In this document: positions 50,961 through 60,926 of the stretch, piece after piece
Layout: the number at the start of each line of letters is the position of its first letter
How positions within the stretch are numbered: the first letter of the stretch is position 1
Assembly: GCF_900099915.1 (NCBI RefSeq)
Contig: NZ_FNDB01000013.1
Span: 10,929 to 74,928 of the forward strand
Length of the DNA: 64,000 bases
Source: Flavobacterium omnivorum
Lineage (GTDB): Bacteria > Bacteroidota > Bacteroidia > Flavobacteriales > Flavobacteriaceae
Reading direction: 5' to 3'
Program-made: the position numbers and the translations under genes
Notes under the pieces: generated by a model
The model's database searches: none
Told to the model about the DNA's origin: nothing
The model's input: the letters and a program-made list of their open reading frames with translations, nothing else

Positions 50961-53330
50961 ATGGCGCGTAATTTTTTTAAAGAAAGTCCGTTCAAAACCC
51001 TAATATCATTTCATAAGCTTATTGAAGCCTTGGAAGCAATAGCGGTCACTAATGTGGATTATCGTGCTAATTATGCCACCGCTTTGTTAAAAGAAATAGC
51101 CCCCCTACCAGAATTTAGAACAGGCATTGAAGATTTGAGGATAATTTCTGAAAACGAAACTTTAATTAAGCATTTGCTAGCTGATTTATTTCCCACTGCA
51201 TTAACAAATAATGAAATTAAGGCAGTTACAATTCCATTTCAAAATTTCACATTCAATTACACGGAAAGATTTAAGAAAATAGTTTCAGAAGCTGGTGTAT
51301 TATTTGACATGGCCATCCGGGATTTTAATGAACATCAATTTTATATAATGAGTTGTACGTTGATTTTAAATGCGATTTACGGACAGAAAATCGACTTTAA
51401 TAAGCCCTTATTTTACGATATACCAAACAAAAAAGGAATTATGAATCAGTATCGTATTTTGTACAATGCTGATTTTTTAGAAATAATTGCAACCGAAAAA
51501 GCACCAAAGCTATCGCAGGACGACATAGATTTGTTGATGGACAATTATGACAACCTTGCTTTATGGAAAGAAAAATTTCCTATTGAGAGTTGGATTCTCA
51601 AAGGATTTGGCATTGCCATTTTATTTGATGCCACCACGGAAAGTTCCATTTCAAAGTTAAAAAGCAATCTATTGAAGCCCGAAAAGGAGCAAATAGAGTT
51701 GCAAGAAAACTTCCAATCTATTTTTCGTTCCATTTTCAAAATTACTGATTTAAGAGTGGGAGTTATTGTTTACAATGAAGAAGAAGATAAATTTGTAAAA
51801 CCCACATTGAATGACAAGAGTTTGACAAGTTTCATACTCGCAGATAGTGAAGAAGTAGCTTGTAAAAATGCACTTTTTAGTTGTTCTTTTGAAAATTTGT
51901 TGGAAAATAAAAAAATTATATCCATTTCAAATGTTGAAAAATTTGCGCAACAACCAGAAAATCAAATACTAGGCAATCATTTATTGAAACAAAATATTCA
52001 GAGCTGCATTTTTGCTCCCATTTTAAAAAACGGCCTACTTTTAGGAGTAGTTGAGCTCGTTTCCGGATATCCTAGGGAATTAAATAGTATTAACGCTTGC
52101 AAACTAGATCTGATTTTACCCTATCTAATTGATACCGTCGAGCGCTACAATTCGGATATGCAAAATCAAATTGAAGCCATAATCCAAAGGGAATATACTG
52201 CTATTCACCCAAGTGTTTACTGGAAATTCAGAAGGGAAGCAGTAGATTATTTTGAAACTAGCAGCCATAATAAAGGCTTCATTTTTAAAGAAATCGTATT
52301 CAAAGAAGTATATCCTTTATTTGGACAAATAGATATCAAAGGATCATCAGAACATAGAAACGAGTGTGTTAAGGAAGACCTGAAAAACCAAATTAGTGCT
52401 CTCATCCACCTTTTTAAAAATCAAGAATCAAAGATCAACTTAGTTTTACTGGAACAACGAAAATTTGAATTAGATTCCCTTCTTACGCAACTGGAATTAC
52501 CCTTGAAAGCGGATACAGAGCAGCAAATTCAGCTTTATATTGAAAATGAGATTCATCCTATTTTAAATAATAGCGAAGCGGGTTCAACTGAAGCACTTTT
52601 AGTCGACAATTATTTCGAAAGTATAGATAAGAAATCGGGCCTGTTTTATCAATCCAGAAAGAAATTTGATAATGCCATATCTATTATCAATAAGAAACTA
52701 GCTTCACTCCTCGATAAAAAACAAATAGAGGCACAAAACATATATCCTCATTATTATGAGCGTTTCAAAACTGATGGTGTAGAACACAATCTTTATATAG
52801 GATCTTCGATTGCGCCATCAAAACCATTTGACACACTCTACCTCCATAATTTGAGATTGTGGCAATTACAAACCTTGTGCGAAATGGAGATCAAACACCA
52901 CCAACTCAAACTCTCTTTGCCCTACGAACTTGATGTTACAGGATTAATTTTAGTTTTTAGTTCTCCCATTTCAATTCGCTTTAGAATGGATGAAAAACGT
53001 TTTGATGTAGATGGCACCTGTAATGCTCGTTATGAAGTGGTAAAAAAACGTATCGACAAAGCTACGATCAAAGGCAGCAGCGAGAGAATTACAGCCAAAG
53101 AAAAAATAACAATCGTTTATTCCCATACCAATGAAGAAACGGAATATTTGAATTACATTAAATTTTTACAATTCAAAAAGATTTTAGAACCTACAGTCGA
53201 ACAATTTGAAGTAGAGGAATTACAAGGTATCTCTGGCTTGAAAGCAATAAGAGTAAAAATCAGCAATGAACATAGAAAGCAAATCCCACATAATTTTTCG
53301 TACCAAGATTTGCTGGATGAATTAAACTAA
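50961..53330 (+). CDS. GAF domain protein, unknown function
   Basis: A 789-residue soluble protein. The first ~240 residues are helical and unfamiliar. A GAF-like domain covers about 247-395 (LRVGVIVYNEEEDKFVKPTL; IQSCIFAPILKNGLLLGVVE). After residue 410 comes a conserved-looking domain with EVYPLFGQIDIKGSSEHRNE (about 449-468), then coiled-coil-like helices and a beta-rich C-terminus. I cannot name the C-terminal domains. It is convergent with the HD-PycTM gene, whose last bases overlap its stop by 4 bp. It could sense a small molecule through the GAF domain. Confidence 0.8.
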   Translation: MARNFFKESPFKTLISFHKLIEALEAIAVTNVDYRANYATALLKEIAPLPEFRTGIEDLRIISENETLIKHLLADLFPTALTNNEIKAVTIPFQNFTFNYTERFKKIVSEAGVLFDMAIRDFNEHQFYIMSCTLILNAIYGQKIDFNKPLFYDIPNKKGIMNQYRILYNADFLEIIATEKAPKLSQDDIDLLMDNYDNLALWKEKFPIESWILKGFGIAILFDATTESSISKLKSNLLKPEKEQIELQENFQSIFRSIFKITDLRVGVIVYNEEEDKFVKPTLNDKSLTSFILADSEEVACKNALFSCSFENLLENKKIISISNVEKFAQQPENQILGNHLLKQNIQSCIFAPILKNGLLLGVVELVSGYPRELNSINACKLDLILPYLIDTVERYNSDMQNQIEAIIQREYTAIHPSVYWKFRREAVDYFETSSHNKGFIFKEIVFKEVYPLFGQIDIKGSSEHRNECVKEDLKNQISALIHLFKNQESKINLVLLEQRKFELDSLLTQLELPLKADTEQQIQLYIENEIHPILNNSEAGSTEALLVDNYFESIDKKSGLFYQSRKKFDNAISIINKKLASLLDKKQIEAQNIYPHYYERFKTDGVEHNLYIGSSIAPSKPFDTLYLHNLRLWQLQTLCEMEIKHHQLKLSLPYELDVTGLILVFSSPISIRFRMDEKRFDVDGTCNARYEVVKKRIDKATIKGSSERITAKEKITIVYSHTNEETEYLNYIKFLQFKKILEPTVEQFEVEELQGISGLKAIRVKISNEHRKQIPHNFSYQDLLDELN

Positions 53331-54511
53331 GCGCCCACCATCCTGAATGCAATTACAAAAGAAACAACTGATATTATAATTCCTATCATAAATAAATTGT
53401 AAGCAATTCTTAACAATCGGTATTTTTTTTCGAGAACCAATCCCAGAAAATACAAATCCTTAATCATTGAATTATATAGGTATTCCTTGTCTTTCATCAT
53501 TTCATTCATTGCCCATTGGTACTCCTCCAAAGGCATTTTATAGAAATTTCCAAAAAAAAGCAAGTTCACTTTTTTGTTTTCGATGTCTTGTCGGGTAAAA
53601 ACTCCTTTGGTCACTTTTGGTCGTGTTGAAAGTATCGCAAAAATTATAGTGGTTACACTGGACAAGAGCATGACAAAAGTAGGAATCATCAAATGAGCAT
53701 TGTTAGGACTATCTAATTTAGGGATCAATGTTGAGAGTGCAATGGAAATAATTATAGCATTTACCGACAGTAATATATTCGCTTTACTATCTGCAATACC
53801 ACTCAAACTAGTATGATTATTTAAGGTGATACGAAAAAGAGTATCGATGGCTCGTTCCGGTTTTTGTTCTTTTTCCCTTTTTTTTAATTCCTTCTCCAAT
53901 TCTTCTTTAGCATTGCCTTCCATTTTTTTTCTTTTTTTCTTTAGGCGCTTTACCGTTTTTTCTTTTAATGGTTGCCAATTTCTCAAAGCATAATCCGTGT
54001 AGTACTTATGTCTATCCAACATAAATTCTATGTTTTCAGTATTCCAGTCATAATCAGAAAAGGTTTTTTGATCCATATTTTGCCACTCCATTCGCAACGC
54101 ACCGCTCGTTGCCGCATAATCATCACTCGCTAAATGGAAGTAATCCGCATCCCTCATTATTTTTTCAATAGTACTTTTAGGTATATATCCGAATGCTGTT
54201 GACCGTATTAAATTTGCTATGTTGGCCATATAATCGGGCAATTTTTCATTTTCTTGCAGAAACTCGTTAGCGATTACCACACTAGATTCTTCATGATCAT
54301 CACAACCATTAATATATCCCGAGTCATGAAACCATGCCGCAATTATCAAAATTTCTCTATCAGAAGAATTAAGATCTACTGCATCGGCGAGGGTTTTAGC
54401 AGCGGTAACGACATCAATTGTGTGTTGTAAATTATGATAGGTATATAAGGAAGAAAGTCTATCTTTGAATAATTTTTTAACAAATACTTCAGCCTGTTCT
54501 GTAAGATTCAT
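53327..54511 (-). CDS. HD hydrolase fused to a Pycsar-type transmembrane effector domain
   Basis: A 394-residue protein. The N-terminal HD phosphohydrolase domain has the metal residues in YHNLQHTIDVV (His30), AAWFHDSGY (His62-Asp63) and MRDADYFHL (about 123-131). A basic linker (about 186-222; KKKRKKMEGNAKEELEKELK) leads to the PycTM/DUF5706 domain (about 226-394) starting FRITLNNHTSLSGIADSKAN, with two helices near 252-270 and 275-295 and another at the C-terminus. PycTM is the membrane effector of Pycsar phage defence. No pyrimidine cyclase is visible nearby, so a defence role is not shown. Confidence 0.88.
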   Translation of the reverse strand: MNLTEQAEVFVKKLFKDRLSSLYTYHNLQHTIDVVTAAKTLADAVDLNSSDREILIIAAWFHDSGYINGCDDHEESSVVIANEFLQENEKLPDYMANIANLIRSTAFGYIPKSTIEKIMRDADYFHLASDDYAATSGALRMEWQNMDQKTFSDYDWNTENIEFMLDRHKYYTDYALRNWQPLKEKTVKRLKKKRKKMEGNAKEELEKELKKREKEQKPERAIDTLFRITLNNHTSLSGIADSKANILLSVNAIIISIALSTLIPKLDSPNNAHLMIPTFVMLLSSVTTIIFAILSTRPKVTKGVFTRQDIENKKVNLLFFGNFYKMPLEEYQWAMNEMMKDKEYLYNSMIKDLYFLGLVLEKKYRLLRIAYNLFMIGIIISVVSFVIAFRMVGA

Positions 54512-54533
54512 GGACTTATTTTTATACTAAATT

Positions 54534-57500
54534 ATGAAATTATTTTTGGATAAATGTTTTATTACCTCCAATAAAGCAGGTTTTATATTTTTTATTACAG
54601 CGCTATTTTTTCAATCGTGTGCAACACATCATGCCCAGTTTGGAAAAAACATCAAAAATGTAGTTTCCCAGAACGCAACAGACAGTTCAGCAATTGCGCA
54701 TACTTTTTATTTAATTGGAGATGCTGGTAACGCCAATGAAAAGAAAGCACAGCAAACATTACTTATACTAGAGGAACGTTTACAAAAAGCCCATAAAAAC
54801 AGTACTCTTTTATTTCTTGGTGATAATATTTATCCAAAAGGATTGCCAGCAACTGATAGTCCAAATGAACGAATTATCGCGGAAAGTAAATTGACAAATC
54901 AACTTAAATTATCTAAAAAATTTAAAGGGCAAACTATTTTCATTCCCGGAAACCATGATTGGTATAGCGGTATTAAGGGATTAGAACGCCAGGCTAAATT
55001 TGTAACGGAGTACCTCAACGACAAGAAATCATTCCTTCCTAGAAAAAGTTGCGGTATTGATGATTTAGAAATCAATGAAAATCTGGTTTTAATCACTATC
55101 GACAGCCAATGGTTTTTAGAGGATTGGGACAACAGCCCCACAATAAATAATGATTGCACGATCAAAACTCGAGAAGCTTTTTTTGAAGAATTTGAAAACC
55201 TTCTAAGTAAGAATCAAGAAAAAACAGTAATTCTAGCGCTGCATCACCCGCTAATGAGCAATGGATCACATGGAGGTCAATTTTCGCTCGAAAAACAACT
55301 TTTCCCCTTAGAACAAAAGATTCCGCTTCCAATTTTAGGTTCTGTAATAAATTTTGTCCGAAAAACATCTGGAGCAAGTCCACAAGATATTCAAAATAAG
55401 CAATACAGCCTTTTTATCAAAAGGGTTAAAACACTACTTCAAAATCAGGACAATGTTATTGTAGTATCTGGCCATGATCACAATTTACAGTATATTGAAA
55501 AAGACAGTATAAAGCAAGTTATCAGTGGTGCAGGTTCTAAATCTGAAGCTGCTAAAGCACTTTACCCAAATGATTTTTCCTATGGTCGAAATGGATATGC
55601 TTCTTTGGCAATATATGAAAATGGAGCGGCAAAAGTATCTTTTTATGGCCAAGAAAACAATATCGAAAAACTAATCTTTGAAAAATTGGTGTTGGACAAA
55701 AAAGAGAATTATAACACGAAAGTATTTTCAACCTCATTTCCCAAAACAACTACCGCTAGTATTTACACTTCAAAACAAACCCAGAAATCAGGGTTTTACA
55801 GGTTCTTTTTCGGAAACCACTACCGCAAATATTACAGCCTACCCATAGTGGCTACAACTACTACAATTGATACTCTTTATGGAGGATTACAACCAAAGCG
55901 TTCCGGCGGAGGACATCAATCTAATTCCTTACAACTCATTGATAAAACGGGAAAAGAATATGTGATGCGTGCTATGAAAAAAAGCACAACACGTTTTATA
56001 CAATCCGTAGCTTTCAAGAATCAGTTCATCCAAGATGAATTTGACGATACGTATGCCGAAAATTTATTATCTGATTTTTATACGACTGCACATCCATATA
56101 CGCCCTTTGCTGTAGGTAATTTAGCAGCAAAAATAGGTGTTGCACATGCGAATCCCAACTTATACTACATCCCAAAACACAGCGCGTTGCAAAATTTTAA
56201 TGCTGAATTTGGAAACGAATTATACTTGGTGGAAGAGCGTCCAACAGATAGCCAAAAGGATGTAGCAAGTTTTGGCAATCCAATGGCCATCATCAGTACA
56301 AAAGAGGTATTGAAAAACCTACACAAAGACGAAAAATACACAATAGATGAAAGTGCTTATATTAAAGCGCGATTATTTGACATGCTTATAGGCGATTGGG
56401 ACCGTCATGAAGATCAGTGGCGTTGGGGCGAATATAAAGTAGGTCAAAAAGTAATTTACAAACCCATCCCGCGAGATCGAGATCAAGCATTTACAAAATA
56501 TGATGGTGCGTTGCTCTTTGTATTAATGAAAAGTATACCATTACGTCACATGCAGTCTTTTAGGGAAAAAATGAAAAACGTCAAATTGATGAATCGAGAA
56601 CCTTACCCCTTAGACCTCGCTTTTATAAAAACTGCCGATGAAAACGAATGGATCAAACAAGCAAAATACATCCAAGATAATCTATCAGATGAAGCTATAG
56701 AGGCGGCCTTTGATAATTTACCTGAGGCAGTACAAGATGAGACATTGCAAGATATCAAACGAAAATTAAAACTTCGTAAAAAAGAATTACAGCAGTCAGC
56801 CTCGCAATATTACTCGGTTTTACAACACACTGTTTTAATTGTTGGAACAGATAAAAAAGACAAGTTTGTAATCCAGAATAAAGGAAGAAACAAACTCGAA
56901 ATCCAAGTGTTTCGCCTGAAAAATGATGGAGACGAACTACAATTTACTAAAAACTTCAACGCTAAAAACACAAAAAAAATATGGATCTATGGTTTAGATG
57001 ACGATGATATTTTTGAAGTAAAAGGAAAAGCACAATCAGGAATTAAAATCAGACTAATTGGAGGTCAAAATGAGGATTCTTACATTGTTGAAGACGGAAG
57101 AAAAATTAAAATTCATGATTTTAAGTCTAAGACTAATACGTATGCATTAGATGCGAAGAGTAAAATTTTATTATCAGACGACTACGAAACTAGCTTATAT
57201 GACTATACAAAACCAAAATATAATGCTTTTTCAGGACTTCCAAATATTGGATTTAATCCTGATGACGGAATAAAAATAGGCATTGTAGCCGGTTATCTTG
57301 TTAATGATTTTAAACAAAATCCCTACACTCAAAAGCACAGCTTAAAAACGAATTATTTCTTTGCGACAAAAGGGTATGAGGTTATTTATAATGGTAAATT
57401 TCCAAAATTATTTGGCAAATGGGATCCTGATTTTGAGAGCCGTTTCACCAGTCCTAATTTCACGATTAATTACTTCGGCTACGGAAATGAAACGGTAAAC

Positions 57501-58268
57501 GAAGATGATGCGTTTGGTATGGATTTCAATCGCGTTCGCATTCGCATGCTAAAAGTAATGCCGTCCATTAAAAGAGTTGGGAAATATGGCAGTACCTTTC
57601 AGCTTCAAACCAGTTTTGAAAGAATCACCGTTGAAGAAACTATGAATCGGTTTGTAGATCTTTCTCCAAGTGTAAATACAGCTGTTTTTCAAAGTCAACA
57701 ATTTGCTGGAGCAATGATGAAATACAGTTTTGAAAATTATGACATATCATCTTTTCCCTCTATGGGAATGGGGTTTAGTATCGCAGGTACGTGGAAAATG
57801 AATCTAGAAGATACCAAAAGAAATTTTCCTGCACTAGAAAGCAAGCTTAATTTTAATCACAAAATAGACGCCAACGGAAAGCTAGTGTTCGCAACTATAC
57901 TTAAAGGAAAAGCCGTATTGAATGACAATTTTGAATTTTACCAAGGAACGACTTTAGGAGGTGATTATGATTTAAGAGGTTTCAGAAATGAACGCTTTTT
58001 AGGCAATCGCTCTTTCTATCAAAGTAGTGATATTCGTTTGAATTTAGGAAAAATAAAAAAGACCATTATACCGATGTCTTACGGTGTCTTAGGTGGTTTT
58101 GATTACGGTAGAGTATGGCAGAAAGGGGAAAGTTCAGATAAATGGCACCAGTCATTTGGTGGCGGCTTATGGCTTAACGGACTAAATGTATTAACGGCCC
58201 GGATCACTTATTTTAAAAGTGCAGGCGAAGAAGCACGGATTGCTTTTGGTTTAGGATTTGGATTTTAA
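54534..58268 (+). CDS. Metallophosphoesterase fused to an outer membrane beta-barrel
   Basis: Large lipoprotein-like protein of 1244 residues. A signal sequence with a lipobox-like FFQSC (Cys29) is followed by a calcineurin-like phosphoesterase (about 60-370: FYLIGDAGN, FLGDNIYPKG, FIPGNHDWYSG, ALHHPLMSNG, VVSGHDHNLQY). A middle region (about 440-800) includes DMLIGDWDRHEDQWRWGEY and IPRDRDQAF, reminiscent of kinase-like folds. The end is an Omp85/surface-antigen type barrel (GGDYDLRGFRNERFLGNRSF) closing with Phe. The protein probably displays a phosphatase at the outer membrane. Its last 18 bp overlap the convergent lipoprotein gene. Confidence 0.88.
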   Translation: MKLFLDKCFITSNKAGFIFFITALFFQSCATHHAQFGKNIKNVVSQNATDSSAIAHTFYLIGDAGNANEKKAQQTLLILEERLQKAHKNSTLLFLGDNIYPKGLPATDSPNERIIAESKLTNQLKLSKKFKGQTIFIPGNHDWYSGIKGLERQAKFVTEYLNDKKSFLPRKSCGIDDLEINENLVLITIDSQWFLEDWDNSPTINNDCTIKTREAFFEEFENLLSKNQEKTVILALHHPLMSNGSHGGQFSLEKQLFPLEQKIPLPILGSVINFVRKTSGASPQDIQNKQYSLFIKRVKTLLQNQDNVIVVSGHDHNLQYIEKDSIKQVISGAGSKSEAAKALYPNDFSYGRNGYASLAIYENGAAKVSFYGQENNIEKLIFEKLVLDKKENYNTKVFSTSFPKTTTASIYTSKQTQKSGFYRFFFGNHYRKYYSLPIVATTTTIDTLYGGLQPKRSGGGHQSNSLQLIDKTGKEYVMRAMKKSTTRFIQSVAFKNQFIQDEFDDTYAENLLSDFYTTAHPYTPFAVGNLAAKIGVAHANPNLYYIPKHSALQNFNAEFGNELYLVEERPTDSQKDVASFGNPMAIISTKEVLKNLHKDEKYTIDESAYIKARLFDMLIGDWDRHEDQWRWGEYKVGQKVIYKPIPRDRDQAFTKYDGALLFVLMKSIPLRHMQSFREKMKNVKLMNREPYPLDLAFIKTADENEWIKQAKYIQDNLSDEAIEAAFDNLPEAVQDETLQDIKRKLKLRKKELQQSASQYYSVLQHTVLIVGTDKKDKFVIQNKGRNKLEIQVFRLKNDGDELQFTKNFNAKNTKKIWIYGLDDDDIFEVKGKAQSGIKIRLIGGQNEDSYIVEDGRKIKIHDFKSKTNTYALDAKSKILLSDDYETSLYDYTKPKYNAFSGLPNIGFNPDDGIKIGIVAGYLVNDFKQNPYTQKHSLKTNYFFATKGYEVIYNGKFPKLFGKWDPDFESRFTSPNFTINYFGYGNETVNEDDAFGMDFNRVRIRMLKVMPSIKRVGKYGSTFQLQTSFERITVEETMNRFVDLSPSVNTAVFQSQQFAGAMMKYSFENYDISSFPSMGMGFSIAGTWKMNLEDTKRNFPALESKLNFNHKIDANGKLVFATILKGKAVLNDNFEFYQGTTLGGDYDLRGFRNERFLGNRSFYQSSDIRLNLGKIKKTIIPMSYGVLGGFDYGRVWQKGESSDKWHQSFGGGLWLNGLNVLTARITYFKSAGEEARIAFGLGFGF

Positions 58269-59126
58269 CATTTTAAGACTGACATTATACACATTTCCTC
58301 CAATGCTTTTGGTTCTTTCATCAGCAAGGAATAAGCGGTCATTATCTTTAAAACAAGCCGCTTCTTTTTGAGAGAAATGATTTAATTCCAAAACAGTTTT
58401 GGTACCATTAAGAAAGTCATCGTTTTTAAAATTTTCAAATAAAAATAATTTGTCGTGTGTTAAAACAGCAACTTTCTCATCATTTGGGCTAATGGTTGCA
58501 CTCGTGATTGCGCAACTATTGTACACTGTACATGTTTCAAATTCTCCCATTAAAACCGCTTGATGAACTCCTGGCGCATTCGGTATTTTATATAAAAATG
58601 CTGTTCCGTCAAATCCTTTGCTTCTATTTTTTGTAAAAAGATAGAAATTATCTTTAAACTCGAAAAAACCTTCTACATCATAAAACATTTCTGATTTCTT
58701 AGGTGGAAAATCTTTTTGTTCAGGATAAGTAAAAGAGATTTTGTACACTGGTGTTGCACTTTTGCTTCGTAACGCGTTTTTATCAATTTTGTAGATACTC
58801 AAGTCCTTTCTTTCATTGTCATTATTGCCAAAATCGCCAATATAGAGATTCCCTTCTTTGTCTTTTGTGATGTCTTCCCAATCGATATTATCTGTGTTTG
58901 CGATGGTTAAGATATTCTCAATTTTTCCATTAGAATTAATACTATAAATTGCATTTGGGTTACCATGATCTTCTAATACCCATAACAAATTGGCACCAGG
59001 GACATACGTTATTCCTGACACCTCTTTTAATTTATTGGGCAAAGAAAAGAGTGGCGTCAAAGTACTTGATTCTTGCTGACAACCCATTAAAACAAAAGAG
59101 AAACTCAATAAAAAATATTTTTTCAT
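58251..59126 (-). CDS. Lipoprotein with SdiA-regulated-like beta-propeller
   Basis: A 291-residue lipoprotein: MKKYFLLSFSFVLMGC has a lipobox ending at Cys16. The remainder looks like a beta-propeller: EVSGITYVPGANLLWVLEDH, WEDITKDKEGNLYIGDFGNN and AITSATISPNDEKVAVLTHD resemble blades of the SdiA-regulated/YjiK family. Function unknown. The ATG at 59126 is preferred over the longer frame because it begins the signal peptide. It is convergent with, and overlaps by 18 bp, the phosphoesterase-barrel gene. Confidence 0.85.
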   Translation of the reverse strand: MKKYFLLSFSFVLMGCQQESSTLTPLFSLPNKLKEVSGITYVPGANLLWVLEDHGNPNAIYSINSNGKIENILTIANTDNIDWEDITKDKEGNLYIGDFGNNDNERKDLSIYKIDKNALRSKSATPVYKISFTYPEQKDFPPKKSEMFYDVEGFFEFKDNFYLFTKNRSKGFDGTAFLYKIPNAPGVHQAVLMGEFETCTVYNSCAITSATISPNDEKVAVLTHDKLFLFENFKNDDFLNGTKTVLELNHFSQKEAACFKDNDRLFLADERTKSIGGNVYNVSLKMLKSKS

Positions 59127-59285
59127 AAAAAAGAACTTGACGTTAATTTGAATAGCATAAGGAATTAATAAAAAGTAGTTAAGGAAATTCCTTCTTATTA
59201 GTGGTTGCAAAAATTAAACAATACGAATTGAATAGTAGCGTGATCAAAAATCATTTTAATATGTTCAATACAAATAAACCAATAC

Positions 59286-60350
59286 TTACATTCTTGATTT
59301 AAATAAATTAATGCTTTTGAAATTTCGAGTAATAAATTCAAATGCTGCATTCATAATTTCTCCCATAGATTTGGCTTTTTTGAAATTCAAATCATTGGTA
59401 TAATTGTACAGTTCCATTTGTAACTGATGCAAATGTGCTTCGGGTGCAAGTTCATCCTCTCCCATAATTTCCAACAATCTGTTGATTCTATTTTCAGCAG
59501 AAATCATTCTTTTGGCTAACACAGAACGCTCCTCATCTTTGTATTGCTCGATTGAACTATTTTGAAGTTTTTCTTTTACCAATTTTACCATTGGATAATT
59601 TTCTTTAAAAAACTGTGGGCGATACACTTTAAAATTGCCTTCGTAACATTGCTGATCAAAATCAATGGCGCGTATTTTATAGACTACTTGGTCAAAATCA
59701 TGCGTAGGAACAATTACATAATTATAAGAACGCATATCCCCTAGTAACCGAATCATACAACGTTCATTAAACTTTACAAACTCTTTTGCGATCTGTGACT
59801 TTTCCGTTTCTGTACAATCTTTCAATAAGGTTTTTATAAATACATCGCCTGGAATCCCCATGATGTGCTCCTCAATTAAAGTGTCTTGGTACACTAAAAA
59901 ATTGATTTTATCAGGGGAAAGAATGTGTTCTAATTCCAAACCATAAACACGGGAAGCATCGGCTTTTTTGATATAAAAGTGCGTATAATTATCATTAAGT
60001 ATGTTCCTTACTTTTATTCGAAAAGGCTTCGAGTTTCCAAAAGTACAATAGTCTATAGAATCCACATTTAAGAATTTAATAATTCCTAAATTACCATCGG
60101 AGTGCAATAGTGAATAGATCTTTTTAAGATTCAAATCAATTTCTTCTCTTTCAAACTCATTGTAATACACTCTAATCCATAACGTATCCTCATCGTTTTT
60201 ATCATACACCGTTACTGAACCTGTAAATCGCAATAAATCATCATAAAATATGGAGACTTTTGATATGCGATCAAACCGCTCTAAATACTGCAAAAGAGCA
60301 TCATTTATAGGGTACGATGGTTTTTTAAAAATCATTACTGGCTCGCTCAT
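59286..60350 (-). CDS. Conserved unknown protein with kinase-like motifs
   Basis: A 354-residue soluble protein I cannot assign to a named family. The middle part contains LLGDMRSYNYVIVPTHD (about 206-222) followed by YKIRAIDFDQQCYEGN (about 228-243), a spacing like the catalytic loop (D-x(n)-N) and metal-binding DFD of protein-kinase-like enzymes, but no phosphate-binding loop could be identified. The C-terminal 90 residues are helical. A -7 box TAATTTTG (60375-60368, minus) lies 18 bp upstream. Kinase activity is only a suggestion. Confidence 0.72.
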   Translation of the reverse strand: MSEPVMIFKKPSYPINDALLQYLERFDRISKVSIFYDDLLRFTGSVTVYDKNDEDTLWIRVYYNEFEREEIDLNLKKIYSLLHSDGNLGIIKFLNVDSIDYCTFGNSKPFRIKVRNILNDNYTHFYIKKADASRVYGLELEHILSPDKINFLVYQDTLIEEHIMGIPGDVFIKTLLKDCTETEKSQIAKEFVKFNERCMIRLLGDMRSYNYVIVPTHDFDQVVYKIRAIDFDQQCYEGNFKVYRPQFFKENYPMVKLVKEKLQNSSIEQYKDEERSVLAKRMISAENRINRLLEIMGEDELAPEAHLHQLQMELYNYTNDLNFKKAKSMGEIMNAAFEFITRNFKSINLFKSRM

Positions 60351-60926
60351 CTGAAAAAAATTTACAACAAAATTACAACAAATTAAGCTGCTGACTGGTG
60401 CATGAGTTCAACTAAACCTATACGAACTTATTAACTAACGATAATATTGTAATAAAAAAGATTCTAGCGTGTTTAAACGGCCTTCTTAACTTCAATTATA
60501 GCAAATTTCTTGGCAATAAATTCCTTATACTATTAAAATTTTGACTTCGAAAAAAAAAAATAAAAACAGTGTTAAACTTAAAACTACAAAACTAAATGTC
60601 GCAGCACAGGCTGAATTAAATTCCTGCTCAATTTATCCCAAACTAACAATAAACAAGCAGCTTCATTTTTTTTGTTTACTAAACGATAATTACCAAAATC
60701 ATAAATACTTGTACTACAGCTATTTAAATGTTTTACTATTAAACAAACCCAAATCACAGAGAGAGTCCAACCTCAACAAAAAATAGCAGCTGATTAAAAA
60801 GTATTTAAAATAAAATTTATTATACCATCTTGACACCCTGTTATTTATTGTTAAAAAAAAAATATGCTGAATTATAAACTTTATATTTGGAAATCCCAAT
60901 TTACCCAAAACATTTATTACCTACTA
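60351..60926. other. Intergenic region without a supported gene
   Basis: This 576-bp stretch contains the -7 box of the gene to its left (60375-60368, minus) and TATATTTG (60882-60889), the likely -7 box of the PAS kinase gene. An 81-codon TTG-started frame at 60541-60786 is Lys/Asn-rich, lacks a promoter and looks like chance. Nothing else was recognised. Confidence 0.6.

Noticed and set aside
53327..54511. A complete Pycsar defence operon
   Set aside because: Only the effector-type domain is present; no neighbouring gene has class III cyclase motifs.
60541..60786. 81-codon TTG-started frame in the gap before the PAS kinase
   Set aside because: Lys/Asn/Leu-rich AT-driven sequence, no promoter, no recognisable feature.
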